Source: Bog-532 sp963828445 (GTDB taxonomy: Bacteria > Actinomycetota > Actinomycetes > Streptosporangiales > Streptosporangiaceae). From it: a stretch of 64,000 nucleotides of DNA. The first letter of the stretch is position 1, and each line of letters opens with the position of its first letter. Made by a program: the position numbers and the translations under genes. Under the pieces are notes generated by a model. That model saw only the letters and a program-made list of their open reading frames with translations. It made no database searches and had not been told where the DNA came from. Below are positions 7,580 through 16,263 of this stretch, in pieces. Where the stretch lies: NCBI GenBank assembly GCA_963828445.1, contig CAWHFP010000040.1, positions 124,001-188,000 of the forward strand, in the 5' to 3' direction.

Positions 7580-7860
7580 ATATCCACCTCGTATCGTCGT
7601 CCGTTTTCGACGATTCGTGGCCGCCCCGCCCGGCAGCAGCACCGGCCAAAAACTCCGGCCAATAACCCGCCACCGTGCAGGACACATGGAAGCCCCGCGC
7701 TCACCACGTATCGGCAGATCACGATAGGGCATCGGCCATATATAGCGTGGTACATCGGGATTATTGGACTAAATGGGTCGCGCGCCGGCCGGCCAGGCCA
7801 CGCATCACTACCCAAACCACCACAAAGGTCCGCCCGGGAAAGGCGGCGATCCCGCCGGAA

Positions 7861-9131
7861 TCAGCCCGCGTGGCCGGCCACGTCGCCCCGGCGGTCCGCC
7901 GGTACGGCGGTCCCGTTCAGGAAGGCCTGGATGGGCAGGGTGGCCGCGCCGCGCGCCACCGCGTCCGGGCCGATCCGGCCCACGCTGATCGTGGTTTCCG
8001 CGTACGGGTGGCTGAGCGCGTGCTCCCGGGCCGAGGACCGGATGGCGGGCAGCAGCCGCTGACCGAGCAGGAGCCCGGCCCAGCCGCCCAGGATGATCTG
8101 GTCCGGGCCGAACAGGTTGATCAGATCGGCGATGCCCGCACCCAGGTAGAGCGCGGTGTCGTCGAGCACCTTGGCCGCCTCGGGGGAGGTCTCGGCCAGG
8201 TCGGCCAGCGCCGCCAGCGCGGTCTCCTCGTCCTGGCCCGGCAGCAGCTGCTGCCAGCCCTGGCCATCGGCCTCGCCCTGGGCCTCGTGGCGCGCCTGCG
8301 CGTACCGGTCCAGGATGGCCTCGGCCCCGACGTAGGCCTCCAGGCAGCCCAGCGACCCGCAGCGGCAGTCCCGGCCCCCGACCATGATCGTGGTGTGGCC
8401 CCACTCGGTGCCGCTGGACGTGCCGGCCCGCTCGGCCGCGCCGTGCCCGATGATCGACGCCCCCACGCCGGACCCGATCAGGGCGACCACGCCGTGCCGG
8501 GCCCCCTGGCCCGCGCCGAACCACAGCTCGGCCTGGCCCAGGGTGTTGGCGCCGTTCTCGATGTACAGCGGCAGGTCGGTACCGGCCCGCAGCAGCCGTT
8601 CCAGCGGTACCGCGTCCCAGCCGTAGGTCTGGCCGTACAGCAGCACCTCGGGGCCGTGCTCGACCACCCCGGGCACGCCCACCCCGACGCCCAGGATGGA
8701 CTCCGGCGGCACGCCGCTCTCGGCCAGCACGTCCCGCAGGCAGGCCAGGATGCGGTCGATCACCACGTCCACGCCGTGCTCGCGCGGCTCGAGCGGGTAG
8801 TCGGCGTTGGCCCGCACGTTCATGGTCAGGTCGAACAGCTCGGCCCGGACCCGGGTCTCGCCCACGTCAATGCCGACCACGTAGCCGAAGTCGGGGTTGA
8901 TGCGCAGCAGCACCCGCGGCCGGCCGCCGTCGGAGTCGACCGAGCCGGCCTCGATCACGATGCCCTCGGCGATCAGCTCGCGGATCACATTGCTGACCGA
9001 GGCCGAGCTCAGCCCGGTGGCCTCGGACAGGTCCTGACGACTGCACGGCTGGTCGAAGTAGAGCGACCAGCCAGCACCGAGCGGTTGTCCCGCCGCAGGT
9101 CACGGACGGTCCATCGCCTTCGCTCCGGCAT
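7861..9131 (-). pseudogene. ROK-family sugar-responsive regulator, frameshifted near 9069
   Basis: The C-terminal ROK domain is complete: GIDVGETRVRAELFD, the ATP/sugar region WGHTTIMVGG, and the zinc motif CRCGSLGCLEAY. The N-terminal winged helix lies in two frames. From ATG 9131 (ribosome site AAGGGGG) one reads RRWTVRDLRRDNRSVLA; then the frame must shift at about 9069-9070 to continue SLYFDQPCSRQDLSEATGLS and SVSNVIRELIAEGIV. One missing nucleotide restores a normal ROK repressor of about 420 residues. It lies downstream of the sugar-transport/beta-glucosidase genes, so it likely controlled them. An internal Met (8988) would give only a DNA-binding-deficient form. Mutation or sequence error are both possible. 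Confidence 0.85.
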
Positions 9132-9173
9132 GAGTCCCCCTTCGCTCAGACGCGACTCGGCCTTCACTCAATC

Positions 9174-9206
9174 CTTATAATAAGTGGGCGCGGTAAGCGC
9201 TTAACC
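9174..9206. promoter_or_regulatory. Palindromes upstream of the ROK gene (candidate operator)
   Basis: Two perfect palindromic elements lie between the beta-glucosidase stop and the ROK start: CTTAT-A-ATAAG (9174-9184) and TAAGCGCTTA (9194-9203, inside GGTAAGCGCTTAACC). AAGCGCTT cores are typical of LacI-type sites, and AT-rich inverted repeats are typical of ROK sites. Autoregulation of the ROK gene is the simplest reading. Confidence 0.5.
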
Positions 9207-9213
9207 GGGCGGG

Positions 9214-10568
9214 TCAGGTTGCCAGTTCGGCCCGGCGGCCGTGCGCGGCGATGATGTCGGCGTACCGGCGGCCGCTGTCCTTCATCACCCGCTGCTGGGT
9301 CGTGTAGTCCACGTAGACCAGACCGAAGCGCGCGTCGTAACCGTAGTCCCATTCGAAGTTGTCCAGCAGGGACCAGGCGAAGTACCCGGCCAGCGGGACG
9401 CCCTGCCGCGCCGCCCGCCCGCACGCGGCCAGGTGCTCCTCCAGGTAGCGCAGTCGCTCGTCGTCGTGGACCTGCCCGTCGGGGCTGAGGCGGTCGGCCC
9501 AGGCTGAGCCGTTCTCGGTCACGATGACCTCGTGGGCCCCGTACTCGCGGGCCAGCCGGACCAGCACCTGCTCCAGCCCGGCCGCACGGATCTCCCAGTT
9601 CAGCATGGTCTGGGGTACTCCGTCCGGCGGCACGTCCCGGGCGTAGGGCACCGGGCCGCCGGGGTCGTCGCTGATGACGGCGGGGGAGTAGTAGTTGGCG
9701 CCCAGGAAGTCCAGGGGCGTGGCGATGGTGGCCAGGTCGCCCGGCCGCTCCGGCAGGTCCACCCCGTACACGCGCTGCATGTCGGCCGGGAATCCGCGGC
9801 CATGGATGGGGTCGAGCCACCAGCGGTTGACGTGCCCGTCGAACCGGGCCGTGGCCTCGATGTCCTCCTCGCGGTTGCTGGCGGGCTCGCAGGTGTGGTG
9901 CACGTTGACCAGCCCGACCCGGGCCCCGGGCACGGCCGCCCGCACGGCCTGGGCGGCCAGGCCGTGCCCGAGCAGCAGGTGGAACGAGGCCGGCACGGCG
10001 ACATCGATGTCAGCTATCCCGGGAGCGTGGCGGCCTTCCAGGTGCCCGATCCACGCGGCGCAGCGCGGCTCGTTGACCGTGACCCAGTTGCTCACCCGGT
10101 CGCCGAGCGGCCGGCCACCACCGAGGCGTACTCGGCCAGGCAGCCGGCGGTGTCCCGGGAGGCCCAGCCGCCGCGGTCCTGCAGGGCCTGCGGCAGGTCC
10201 CAGTGGTACAGGGTGGGGTAGGGCGTGATGCCCGCGGCCAGCAACGCGTCGACCAGCCGGTCGTAGTAGGCCAGCCCGGCCGGGTTCACCGGCCCGCCCC
10301 CGCCGGGCATGACCCGCGGCCAGGCGATCGAGAAGCGGTAGGCGTCGACGCCGAGTTCCTTCATCAGCCCGAGGTCCTCGGGCCAGCGGTGGTAGCTGTC
10401 GCAGGCCATATCCCCGGTGTCCCCGCCGGCGGTCTTGCCCGGAGTGTGGGAGAAGGTGTCCCAGATCGAGGGGGACCGGCCATCCTCGGCCACCGCCCCC
10501 TCGATCTGGTAGGCCGAGGTTGCTACGCCCCAGGTGAAGCCGTCGGGAAGCACGCTGAGGTCGTCCAT
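9214..10568 (-). pseudogene. GH1 beta-glucosidase, frameshifted near 10108
   Basis: Hydrolyses beta-glucosides in the cytoplasm. ATG 10568 (ribosome site AAAGGTGG) starts the GH1 N terminus FTWGVATSAYQIEGAVAEDG, continuing through YHRWPEDLGLMKELGVDAYR to AEYASVVAGR. The frame then needs one extra nucleotide at about 10107-10109 to continue LGDRVSNWVTVNEPRC (acid/base Glu in NEP) and on to VIVTENGSAW (nucleophile Glu) and FAWSLLDNFEWDYGY. Both catalytic glutamates and the aglycone-site motif are intact, so only the frame is broken. The normal product would be about 450 residues. It follows two sugar permeases on the same strand. Confidence 0.88.
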
Positions 10569-10600
10569 CGACCACCTTTCTGCTGGCAGGAAAGTTCAGT

Positions 10601-11461
10601 TCACTTGACGGCGCCGGACGTCAGCCCGGCCACCAGGTAGCGCTGCATGATCAGGAAGCCCGCCACCACCGGCACACTCACTACCAGCGAGGCGGCCATG
10701 ATCTGGTTCCAGTACACGTTGTTCTCGGTCGAGTAGTCGGCCAGGCCGACGGCCAGGGTGCGGGTGGTGTTGTTGGTCATCACCGAGGCGAACAGCACCT
10801 CGCCCCACGCGGTCATGAAGGCGTAGATCAAGACCGCGACGATGCCGGGCAGCGCGGCCGGGATCACCACCCGGAACAGGGCCCGGACCGGGCCGCAGCC
10901 GTCGACCAGGGCCGCCTCGTCCAGGGCCTTGGGCACCGACTCGAAGTACCCGGTCAGCATCCAGATCGCGAACGGCAGCGAGAACGTCAGGTAGGTGATG
11001 ATCAGCCCGCCCCTGGATCCGAACAGCGGGATCCCGGTCGCGTTCCCGATGCTGACGAAGATCAGGAACAGCGGCAGCGCGAACAAGATCCCGGGGAACA
11101 TCTGGGTCGACAGCACCGCGGTGGTGAAGACCCGCTTGCCCCGGAACCCGTACCGGCTGACCGCGTAGGCGGCGAACACCGCCACCGCCACCGACAGCGC
11201 CGACGCCGCCGCCGAGACGATCAGCGAGTTCAGGAAGTACCGGGCCAGCGGCACCGTGTACCAGATGTCGTGGTACGGGGCGAACGTGATCGGGGCCGGG
11301 ATCCAGCGGAAGGTGCTGGTCACGTCCTGCAGCGGCTTCACCGAGCTGCTGATCATCACGTACACCGGCACCAGCGCGAACAAGGCCAGCACGGTGAGCA
11401 CGATCCGCCGGGTCCACAGGAAGGACGGCGGCGGCGCCATCAGGCTGCGGCGTTTAGCCAT
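10601..11461 (-). CDS. ABC sugar transporter permease, MalG/CUT1 type
   Basis: A 286-residue inner-membrane permease with six predicted spans. The EAA loop, EAALVDGCGPVRALFRVVIP, contacts the ATPase. It overlaps the upstream permease gene by 8 nt, so the two are translationally coupled. No ATPase gene is in the cluster. Actinobacterial CUT1 systems usually share the MsiK ATPase encoded elsewhere, which I infer here. The substrate is probably a beta-glucoside or plant oligosaccharide, from the neighbouring GH1 and beta-glucuronidase genes. Confidence 0.93.
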   Translation of the reverse strand: MAKRRSLMAPPPSFLWTRRIVLTVLALFALVPVYVMISSSVKPLQDVTSTFRWIPAPITFAPYHDIWYTVPLARYFLNSLIVSAAASALSVAVAVFAAYAVSRYGFRGKRVFTTAVLSTQMFPGILFALPLFLIFVSIGNATGIPLFGSRGGLIITYLTFSLPFAIWMLTGYFESVPKALDEAALVDGCGPVRALFRVVIPAALPGIVAVLIYAFMTAWGEVLFASVMTNNTTRTLAVGLADYSTENNVYWNQIMAASLVVSVPVVAGFLIMQRYLVAGLTSGAVK

Positions 11462-12458
11462 TGCTGGTCCTCCTCCGGGACGTGAAGATCAGGTAGATGG
11501 CCGTGACCACCAGCAGGAACAGCAGCATGAGCACGGACATGGCCGAGCCCTCGCCGAAGTTCCAGGTCACGAACGAGGCCTGGTAGATGTGGATCGAGAT
11601 GACGTCGGCCGGGTTCGGAGCCGACGACCCGAACAGCACGAACGGCGTGGTGAAGTCGTTGAACGTCCACAGGAACAGCACCAGCACCAGCACCTGGTTG
11701 ACCGGGCGCAGCGACGGCATGGTGATCCGCCGGATCTGCTGCCAGACGCCGGCCCCGTCGATGGCCGACGCCTCGTAGAGGTCGTGCGGAATGCCCTGCA
11801 ACCCGGCCATCACGCACAGGAACGCGAACGGCCAGTTGCGCCAGATCGAGATGATGACCAGCGCGAAGAAACTGTTGTGCCCGATCAGCCAGAACGACGG
11901 CTTGCTGGTGATGCCGAGCGTGTTGTGCAGCAGCTGGTTCACCAGGCCGTTGTTGTACTGGAACATGAACGCCCAGACGATCACCGAGGCGTAGACCGGC
12001 AGCGCGAACGGGGTCAGGAAGATGGTGCGGAGCGCGGCCCGGCCCCGGAACGAGTCCTGGGTCAAGATGGCGGCCACCGTGCCGAACAGCCAGGACAGGC
12101 CGACCGCCAGCACGGTGAAGGCGCAGGTCACCCAGAACGAGTGCAGCAACGCCCTGCCGATCGCCTCGTGGAAGTCGACGGCGACGTGGTAGTTGCTCCA
12201 GCCCGCCCAGGGCGCGCCGGACCAGTTACGGATGAAGAACAGCGTCAGCTGCTTGAAGCTGATCAATATCCCGAAGATCATCGGGACGAAGTGGATGAGC
12301 AGCTCGAGGACCAGCGCGGGCAGCAGGAACAGGTACGGCAGGCCGCCCTTGCGGATCCGCTGCAGCAGCCGGGTCGACCGGGTCCGCGGCGCGGGCTCGC
12401 GCCCCCGGCCGGCGTCGGAGCCGGCCGAGGGCGCGTCCTGGTGAATACTGACCGTCAC
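11454..12458 (-). CDS. ABC sugar transporter permease, MalF/CUT1 type
   Basis: A 334-residue permease: a 35-residue hydrophilic N terminus, then about six spans starting at GGLPYLFLLPALVLELLIHF. The EAA-type loop is YEASAIDGAGVWQQIRRITM. It starts 8 nt downstream of the lipoprotein gene stop and overlaps the MalG-type gene by 8 nt. The order binding protein, MalF, MalG, glycosidase, regulator is the standard actinobacterial oligosaccharide-uptake operon. Confidence 0.93.
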   Translation of the reverse strand: MTVSIHQDAPSAGSDAGRGREPAPRTRSTRLLQRIRKGGLPYLFLLPALVLELLIHFVPMIFGILISFKQLTLFFIRNWSGAPWAGWSNYHVAVDFHEAIGRALLHSFWVTCAFTVLAVGLSWLFGTVAAILTQDSFRGRAALRTIFLTPFALPVYASVIVWAFMFQYNNGLVNQLLHNTLGITSKPSFWLIGHNSFFALVIISIWRNWPFAFLCVMAGLQGIPHDLYEASAIDGAGVWQQIRRITMPSLRPVNQVLVLVLFLWTFNDFTTPFVLFGSSAPNPADVISIHIYQASFVTWNFGEGSAMSVLMLLFLLVVTAIYLIFTSRRRTSNG

Positions 12459-12466
12459 GTAGCCGC

Positions 12467-13792
12467 CTAGCCCGCCATCTGCTGCTGGGCGCTGGACAGC
12501 TGAGCCTTGACGGTCGCGGCGCTGACCGGCTTACCCGCCGCCGCGTCCGCGAACAGGTTCTTGACCGCGGTGCCGACCGTGGTCTCGAACTGGGCTTCCT
12601 TGGGCACCTGGGGCAGGGCGGCCGCGCTGGTGCTGAGCACGTTACGCAGCACGGTCTGCTCCTGGTTGGCCGCCGGGGTGGCCGCCAGCGCCGCCTTGAC
12701 CGGCGGGATCGAGCCGTACTTGCCGTTGAGCAGGGTCGACTCGGACTGGCTGGTCATGAACTTGACGAACTTCAGCGCGGCCGCCTGGTTCTTGGAGTCC
12801 TTGAACACCGCGATGTTGATGCCGGCCACCATCGAGTTCGGGTTGGACGCGCTCGGCGTACCCGACTCGACCGGCGGCGGGGCGACACCGTAGGCGCCGG
12901 GGCTCATGCCGTCCGCCTTGAGGGTGGTGCCGGCCGCCTGCCACAGCAGCATGGCCGCCTTGCCCTTGGCGAAGTCGGACAGCGACTGGTTCTGGTCGTA
13001 CTCGGCGTCACCGGGGTTGGCGATCTTGTCGGTGGCCATGAAGTTGACGAACTGCTGCACGGCCGCGACGTTGGGCGCGGTGGTGAAGGTCGGGTTGCCG
13101 GCCGAGTCGAAGAAGCTGCCGCCCTTCTGCTTGGACAGCACGAAGATGTTGTGGATGTTCTCCGAGACGTTCGCGCCCTCGATGGCCATGCCGTACTGGC
13201 TGCCGTGGGTCAGCTTCTTGCCGTCGGCCACAAACTGGCTCCAGGTGGTCGGCGGGCTGGCGATGCCGGCCGCCTTGAACTCGGCCTTGTTGTAGTACAG
13301 GCCGTAGGCCAGCGAGTAGATCGGCACCGCGGTCGGCGTCTTGCCCACCGCGCCGGTGGAGCCCATGGCCGAGGCCAGGAAGTGGCTGGTCCCGCCGACC
13401 TGGTTGATCGTGCTCTGGTCGAAGGGCAGGAACGCCCCGGTGGCCTGCAGCGAGGCCGACCAGGTGTTGCCGATGTTGACCACGTCCGGGCCCTGGCCCG
13501 AGGTGGTCGCGGCCAGGATCCGGTTGAGCAGGTCGGCCCAGCCGATGACCTGGAGCTTCACGGTGATCCCGGTCTGCTGCTTGAACTTCTTCAGCTCCGG
13601 GCCCAGCGTGTTGTAGTCGGCCTGCAGGCTCGCGCCCTGGTTGCTGGCCCAGTAGGTGATCGTGGCGTTCTTGGTCGAACCGGTGCTGCCGCCACCGGAA
13701 CCGCCGGACGACGATCCGCCGCCGCATGCGGCCGCGGCCACACACACGGCCGCTGCCGCCGCTGCCGCGGCCGAAATACGGGTGATACGCAC
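12467..13792 (-). CDS. Sugar-binding lipoprotein of the CUT1 ABC transporter
   Basis: Captures the oligosaccharide outside the membrane and delivers it to the two permeases downstream. GTG 13792 is chosen because an AGGAG site lies 8-12 nt upstream and the product begins directly with a lipoprotein signal: VRITRIS, an Ala-rich hydrophobic core, and lipobox AAAAC with the acylated Cys before a Gly/Ser linker. The mature part is a family 1 solute-binding fold (TITYWASNQGASLQADY, GPDVVNIGNTW, TAVPIYSLAYGLYYNK, TTWSQFVADGKKL). Length is 441 residues. An ATG 33 nt upstream would place extra charged residues before the signal. Confidence 0.92.
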   Translation of the reverse strand: MRITRISAAAAAAAAVCVAAAACGGGSSSGGSGGGSTGSTKNATITYWASNQGASLQADYNTLGPELKKFKQQTGITVKLQVIGWADLLNRILAATTSGQGPDVVNIGNTWSASLQATGAFLPFDQSTINQVGGTSHFLASAMGSTGAVGKTPTAVPIYSLAYGLYYNKAEFKAAGIASPPTTWSQFVADGKKLTHGSQYGMAIEGANVSENIHNIFVLSKQKGGSFFDSAGNPTFTTAPNVAAVQQFVNFMATDKIANPGDAEYDQNQSLSDFAKGKAAMLLWQAAGTTLKADGMSPGAYGVAPPPVESGTPSASNPNSMVAGINIAVFKDSKNQAAALKFVKFMTSQSESTLLNGKYGSIPPVKAALAATPAANQEQTVLRNVLSTSAAALPQVPKEAQFETTVGTAVKNLFADAAAGKPVSAATVKAQLSSAQQQMAG

Positions 13793-13894
13793 GGGCAGTG
13801 CTCCTCTTCTGTGAGGCTCATCCAAAAATTCGCGTTATCCGAAGCCCAGTGGCGGTGCATGGCCACTCTGGCCACCCCGGCCCGCGTCGCGCGG

Positions 13895-13995
13895 CCCCTG
13901 TTGCCGCGACCCAGACCACCCACCGCCCGGCCGACCAGAACCCGCCCGGCCGACCGGAACCCACCAGCTGACCGGAACCCGCCCGGCTGCCCGGG
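13895..13995. repeat. Short degenerate direct repeats (CCCGCCCGGCCGACCGGAA type)
   Basis: Three to four copies of an 18-19-nt unit, CCCgCCCGGCCGACCGGAA with changes, lie in the 690-nt gap between the sugar-binding lipoprotein gene and the divergent beta-glucuronidase gene. They precede a second, longer array. An open minus-strand frame crosses both (13818-14408) but has low-complexity content and no ribosome site, so I do not call it a gene. Confidence 0.5.
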
Positions 13996-14052
13996 CACGA
14001 CCCCGGCCTGGCCGGGTCCGTGTTCCCGGCTCGGCCTGGCCTCGCTCCGGTC

Positions 14053-14260
14053 AACCGGGACTTCGGTTCCGGCTGGCCGGACTTCCGTCCCGGTTTGCCG
14101 GGACTTCGGTCCGGCTGACTGACTTCGGCTCCGGCTGGCCGGACTTCGGTTCCGGCTGACCGGACTTCGGTCCCGGCTTGTCCGGGACTTCGGTTCCGGC
14201 TGACCGGACGTCCGCTCTGGCTCGTTCGGGGCTTTGGCCCCGGCTGACCCGGACCGCGAC
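14053..14260. repeat. About 21-bp tandem repeat array, each unit a potential hairpin
   Basis: Seven to nine degenerate units of CCGGACTTCGGTTCCGGCT plus 2-4 nt run head to tail: for example from 14053, 14077, 14098, 14140, 14160 and 14181, decaying after about 14205. Within a unit CCGGA and TTCCGG can pair, so the RNA or single strand could fold into serial short hairpins. The array lies between divergent promoters of the sugar-uptake operon and uidA. It is too short-period and spacerless for CRISPR. Confidence 0.6.
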
Positions 14261-14362
14261 CCCGTTCCTCCGAGCCCGCGTCCCGCCTCCTCCGGAGATG
14301 CGACCCGGGCTGGCTGCCCGCGGATCGCCCCGCCGATTTCGAATACCGCTCCCTGTGGGCCA

Positions 14363-14400
14363 CTAAATTTATGGTCTGATTTAAGTTGTGTGTTAAGTCT
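14363..14400. promoter_or_regulatory. AT-rich divergent promoter region with TTAAGT direct repeats
   Basis: A sudden AT-rich island in the lipoprotein/uidA gap holds the palindrome TAAATTTA (14364-14371) and two TTAAGT copies 12 nt apart (14381-14386, 14393-14398). It is the likely promoter/operator for one or both divergent genes and a candidate ROK-regulator site. The nearest core promoter cannot be fixed by eye. Confidence 0.45.
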
Positions 14401-14481
14401 TGTGTCAAGGCCTGAACGGTTACGGTCGGCTTGGCCCTATTTCAGGTGACCGAAGCCAGCCAGCGAAGGAGTTGGTCCCCC

Positions 14482-16257
14482 GTGCTGACCCCCCGGGAGA
14501 GCAGCAGCCGTGAATACCTGCGGCTAGACGGGTTGTGGCGGTTCCGTTTCGACCCCGGCGGCCAGGGCGGGACGGACCGCTGGTGGGCGGCACCGCTGCC
14601 CGGCAACCGGGAAATGCCGGTCCCGGCGAGCTATAACGATCTCGTCACCGACCCCGCCGAGCGCGAGTTCGTCGGCGACGTCTGGTACCAGCGGGATGTG
14701 TGGGTCCCCGGTTCCTGGGAGGGCCGGCGCATCGTGCTCCGCTGCGACGCCGCCACCCACCACGGGACCCTGTGGGCCGGCGACACCCAGGTCGCCGAGC
14801 ACACCGGCGGCTACACGCCGTTCGAGGCCGACGTCACCGCGCTGGTCACGTTCGGCGAGCCGCTGCGGGTCACGGTGCGGGTCAACAACGAGCTGACCAT
14901 GGGCACCATCCCACCCGGGGTGATCTCGGACCGCCCGGGCGGTCACCGTGCCCAGCGCTACTTCCACGACTTCTACAACTACGCGGGCCTGCACCGCTCG
15001 GTCTGGCTGTACGCGACCCCGCCCAGCTACCTCGACGGGGTCGCGCTGACCACCGAGTTCGACCCGGAGTCCGGCGCGGGCCTGGTCCGCTACCAGGCCG
15101 AGGTCATCGACGACCACGGCGCCTACGGGACCGCGCTGACCTCGGCCGTGCTGCGCGACGCGGCCGGGGCCGTGGTCGCCCGGGCCACGGGCCCGGCCGG
15201 GGAACTGGCGGTGCCGGAGGCCAGGCCCTGGCAGCCCGGGGACCCGTACCTGTACCGGCTGGACCTGGCTCACGGCCAGGACGAATACGCCCTGCCGGTC
15301 GGCATCCGCACGGTGCGGGTGGCCGCCGACCAGTTGCTGCTCAACGGTCGTCCGATCCGGCTGCGCGGCTTCGGCATGCACGAGGACGGGGCCCTGCGCG
15401 GCAAGGGCCACGACGACGCGCGGATGGTCCGCGACTTCGCGCTGCTGGACTGGATCGGGGCCAACTCGTTCCGCACCTCGCACTACCCGTACGCCGAAGA
15501 GGTCCTCGACTACGCCGACCGCCGGGGCCTGCTGGTCATCGGCGAGACACCCGCGGTCGGCCTGCACCTGAGCCTGGGCCACATGGGCGACCCCGGGGCC
15601 CGGACCTTCGGCCCGGACCGGATCGGGGCCGACGCCGCCGCGGCCCACCAGGCCGCGCTCACCGAGCTGATCACCCGGGACCGGAATCACCCGTGCGTGA
15701 TCGCCTGGTCGATCGCCAACGAGCCGGACAGTGCCGAGGCCGCGTCCCGTGACTATTTCAAGCCGCTGGTGGCCTCGGCCCGCGAACTGGACCCGACCCG
15801 GCCGCTGTGCTTCGCCAACGTGGCCACCGCACCGCCCGAGGCCGACGTGGTCACGGACCTGTTCGATCTGATCTGCGTCAACCGGTACTTCGGCTGGTAC
15901 GTGGACACCGGCGACCTGGCCGCGGCCGAGCGGAACCTGGAGGACGAACTGCGGGCCTGGGCCCGTTACGGCAAGCCGATCGTGGTGACCGAGTTCGGCG
16001 CCGACGCCCTGGCCGGCCTGCACGCGCTCCCGGCCACGATCTGGTCCGAGGACTACCAGGTGGCGCTGATCGCCGCTTCGCTCCGGGTGTTCCGGCGCAT
16101 CCCCGAGGTGATCGGCGAGCACGTGTGGAACTTCGCCGACTTCGCCACCGCACAGGCCGTGCACCGGCCCGGTGGCAACCACAAGGGCGTGTTCACCCGG
16201 GACCGGCAGCCCAAGGCCGCCGCCTGGCTGCTCCGCGAGATGTGGCGCCAGGACTGA
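14482..16257 (+). CDS. uidA: Beta-glucuronidase (GH2)
   Basis: Hydrolyses beta-D-glucuronides in the cytoplasm. GTG 14482 has GAAGGAG 11 nt upstream and yields MLTPRESSSREYLRLDGLWR, matching the start of known GusA proteins; upstream TTG/GTG starts would add unconserved residues. Acid/base Glu is in AWSIANEPDS (about residue 414) and nucleophile Glu in VVTEFGADALAGLH (about 504). VNRYFGWYVDTGDL and GGNHKGVFTRDRQPK are present, the latter keeping the N-x-K pair that selects the glucuronate carboxylate. Length 591 is close to the usual 600. It is divergent from the sugar-uptake operon, suggesting joint use of plant or microbial glucuronides. A plain beta-galactosidase would lack the N-x-K motif. 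Confidence 0.93.
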   Translation: MLTPRESSSREYLRLDGLWRFRFDPGGQGGTDRWWAAPLPGNREMPVPASYNDLVTDPAEREFVGDVWYQRDVWVPGSWEGRRIVLRCDAATHHGTLWAGDTQVAEHTGGYTPFEADVTALVTFGEPLRVTVRVNNELTMGTIPPGVISDRPGGHRAQRYFHDFYNYAGLHRSVWLYATPPSYLDGVALTTEFDPESGAGLVRYQAEVIDDHGAYGTALTSAVLRDAAGAVVARATGPAGELAVPEARPWQPGDPYLYRLDLAHGQDEYALPVGIRTVRVAADQLLLNGRPIRLRGFGMHEDGALRGKGHDDARMVRDFALLDWIGANSFRTSHYPYAEEVLDYADRRGLLVIGETPAVGLHLSLGHMGDPGARTFGPDRIGADAAAAHQAALTELITRDRNHPCVIAWSIANEPDSAEAASRDYFKPLVASARELDPTRPLCFANVATAPPEADVVTDLFDLICVNRYFGWYVDTGDLAAAERNLEDELRAWARYGKPIVVTEFGADALAGLHALPATIWSEDYQVALIAASLRVFRRIPEVIGEHVWNFADFATAQAVHRPGGNHKGVFTRDRQPKAAAWLLREMWRQD

Positions 16258-16263
16258 TGCGGC

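Noticed and set aside
7580..7860. Possible riboswitch upstream of the CAP-domain gene
   Set aside because: Checked for c-di-AMP (ydaO) and c-di-GMP type cores because such genes often carry them; no recognisable core was found.
14053..14260. Possible CRISPR array
   Set aside because: Units are directly adjacent and degenerate, without unique spacers, and no cas gene is present.
13818..14408. Minus-strand frame of 196 codons over the repeat arrays
   Set aside because: Composition is set by the DNA repeats (repeating GTEVR/PAG units), there is no ribosome site, and it overlaps the promoter region of the lipoprotein gene.
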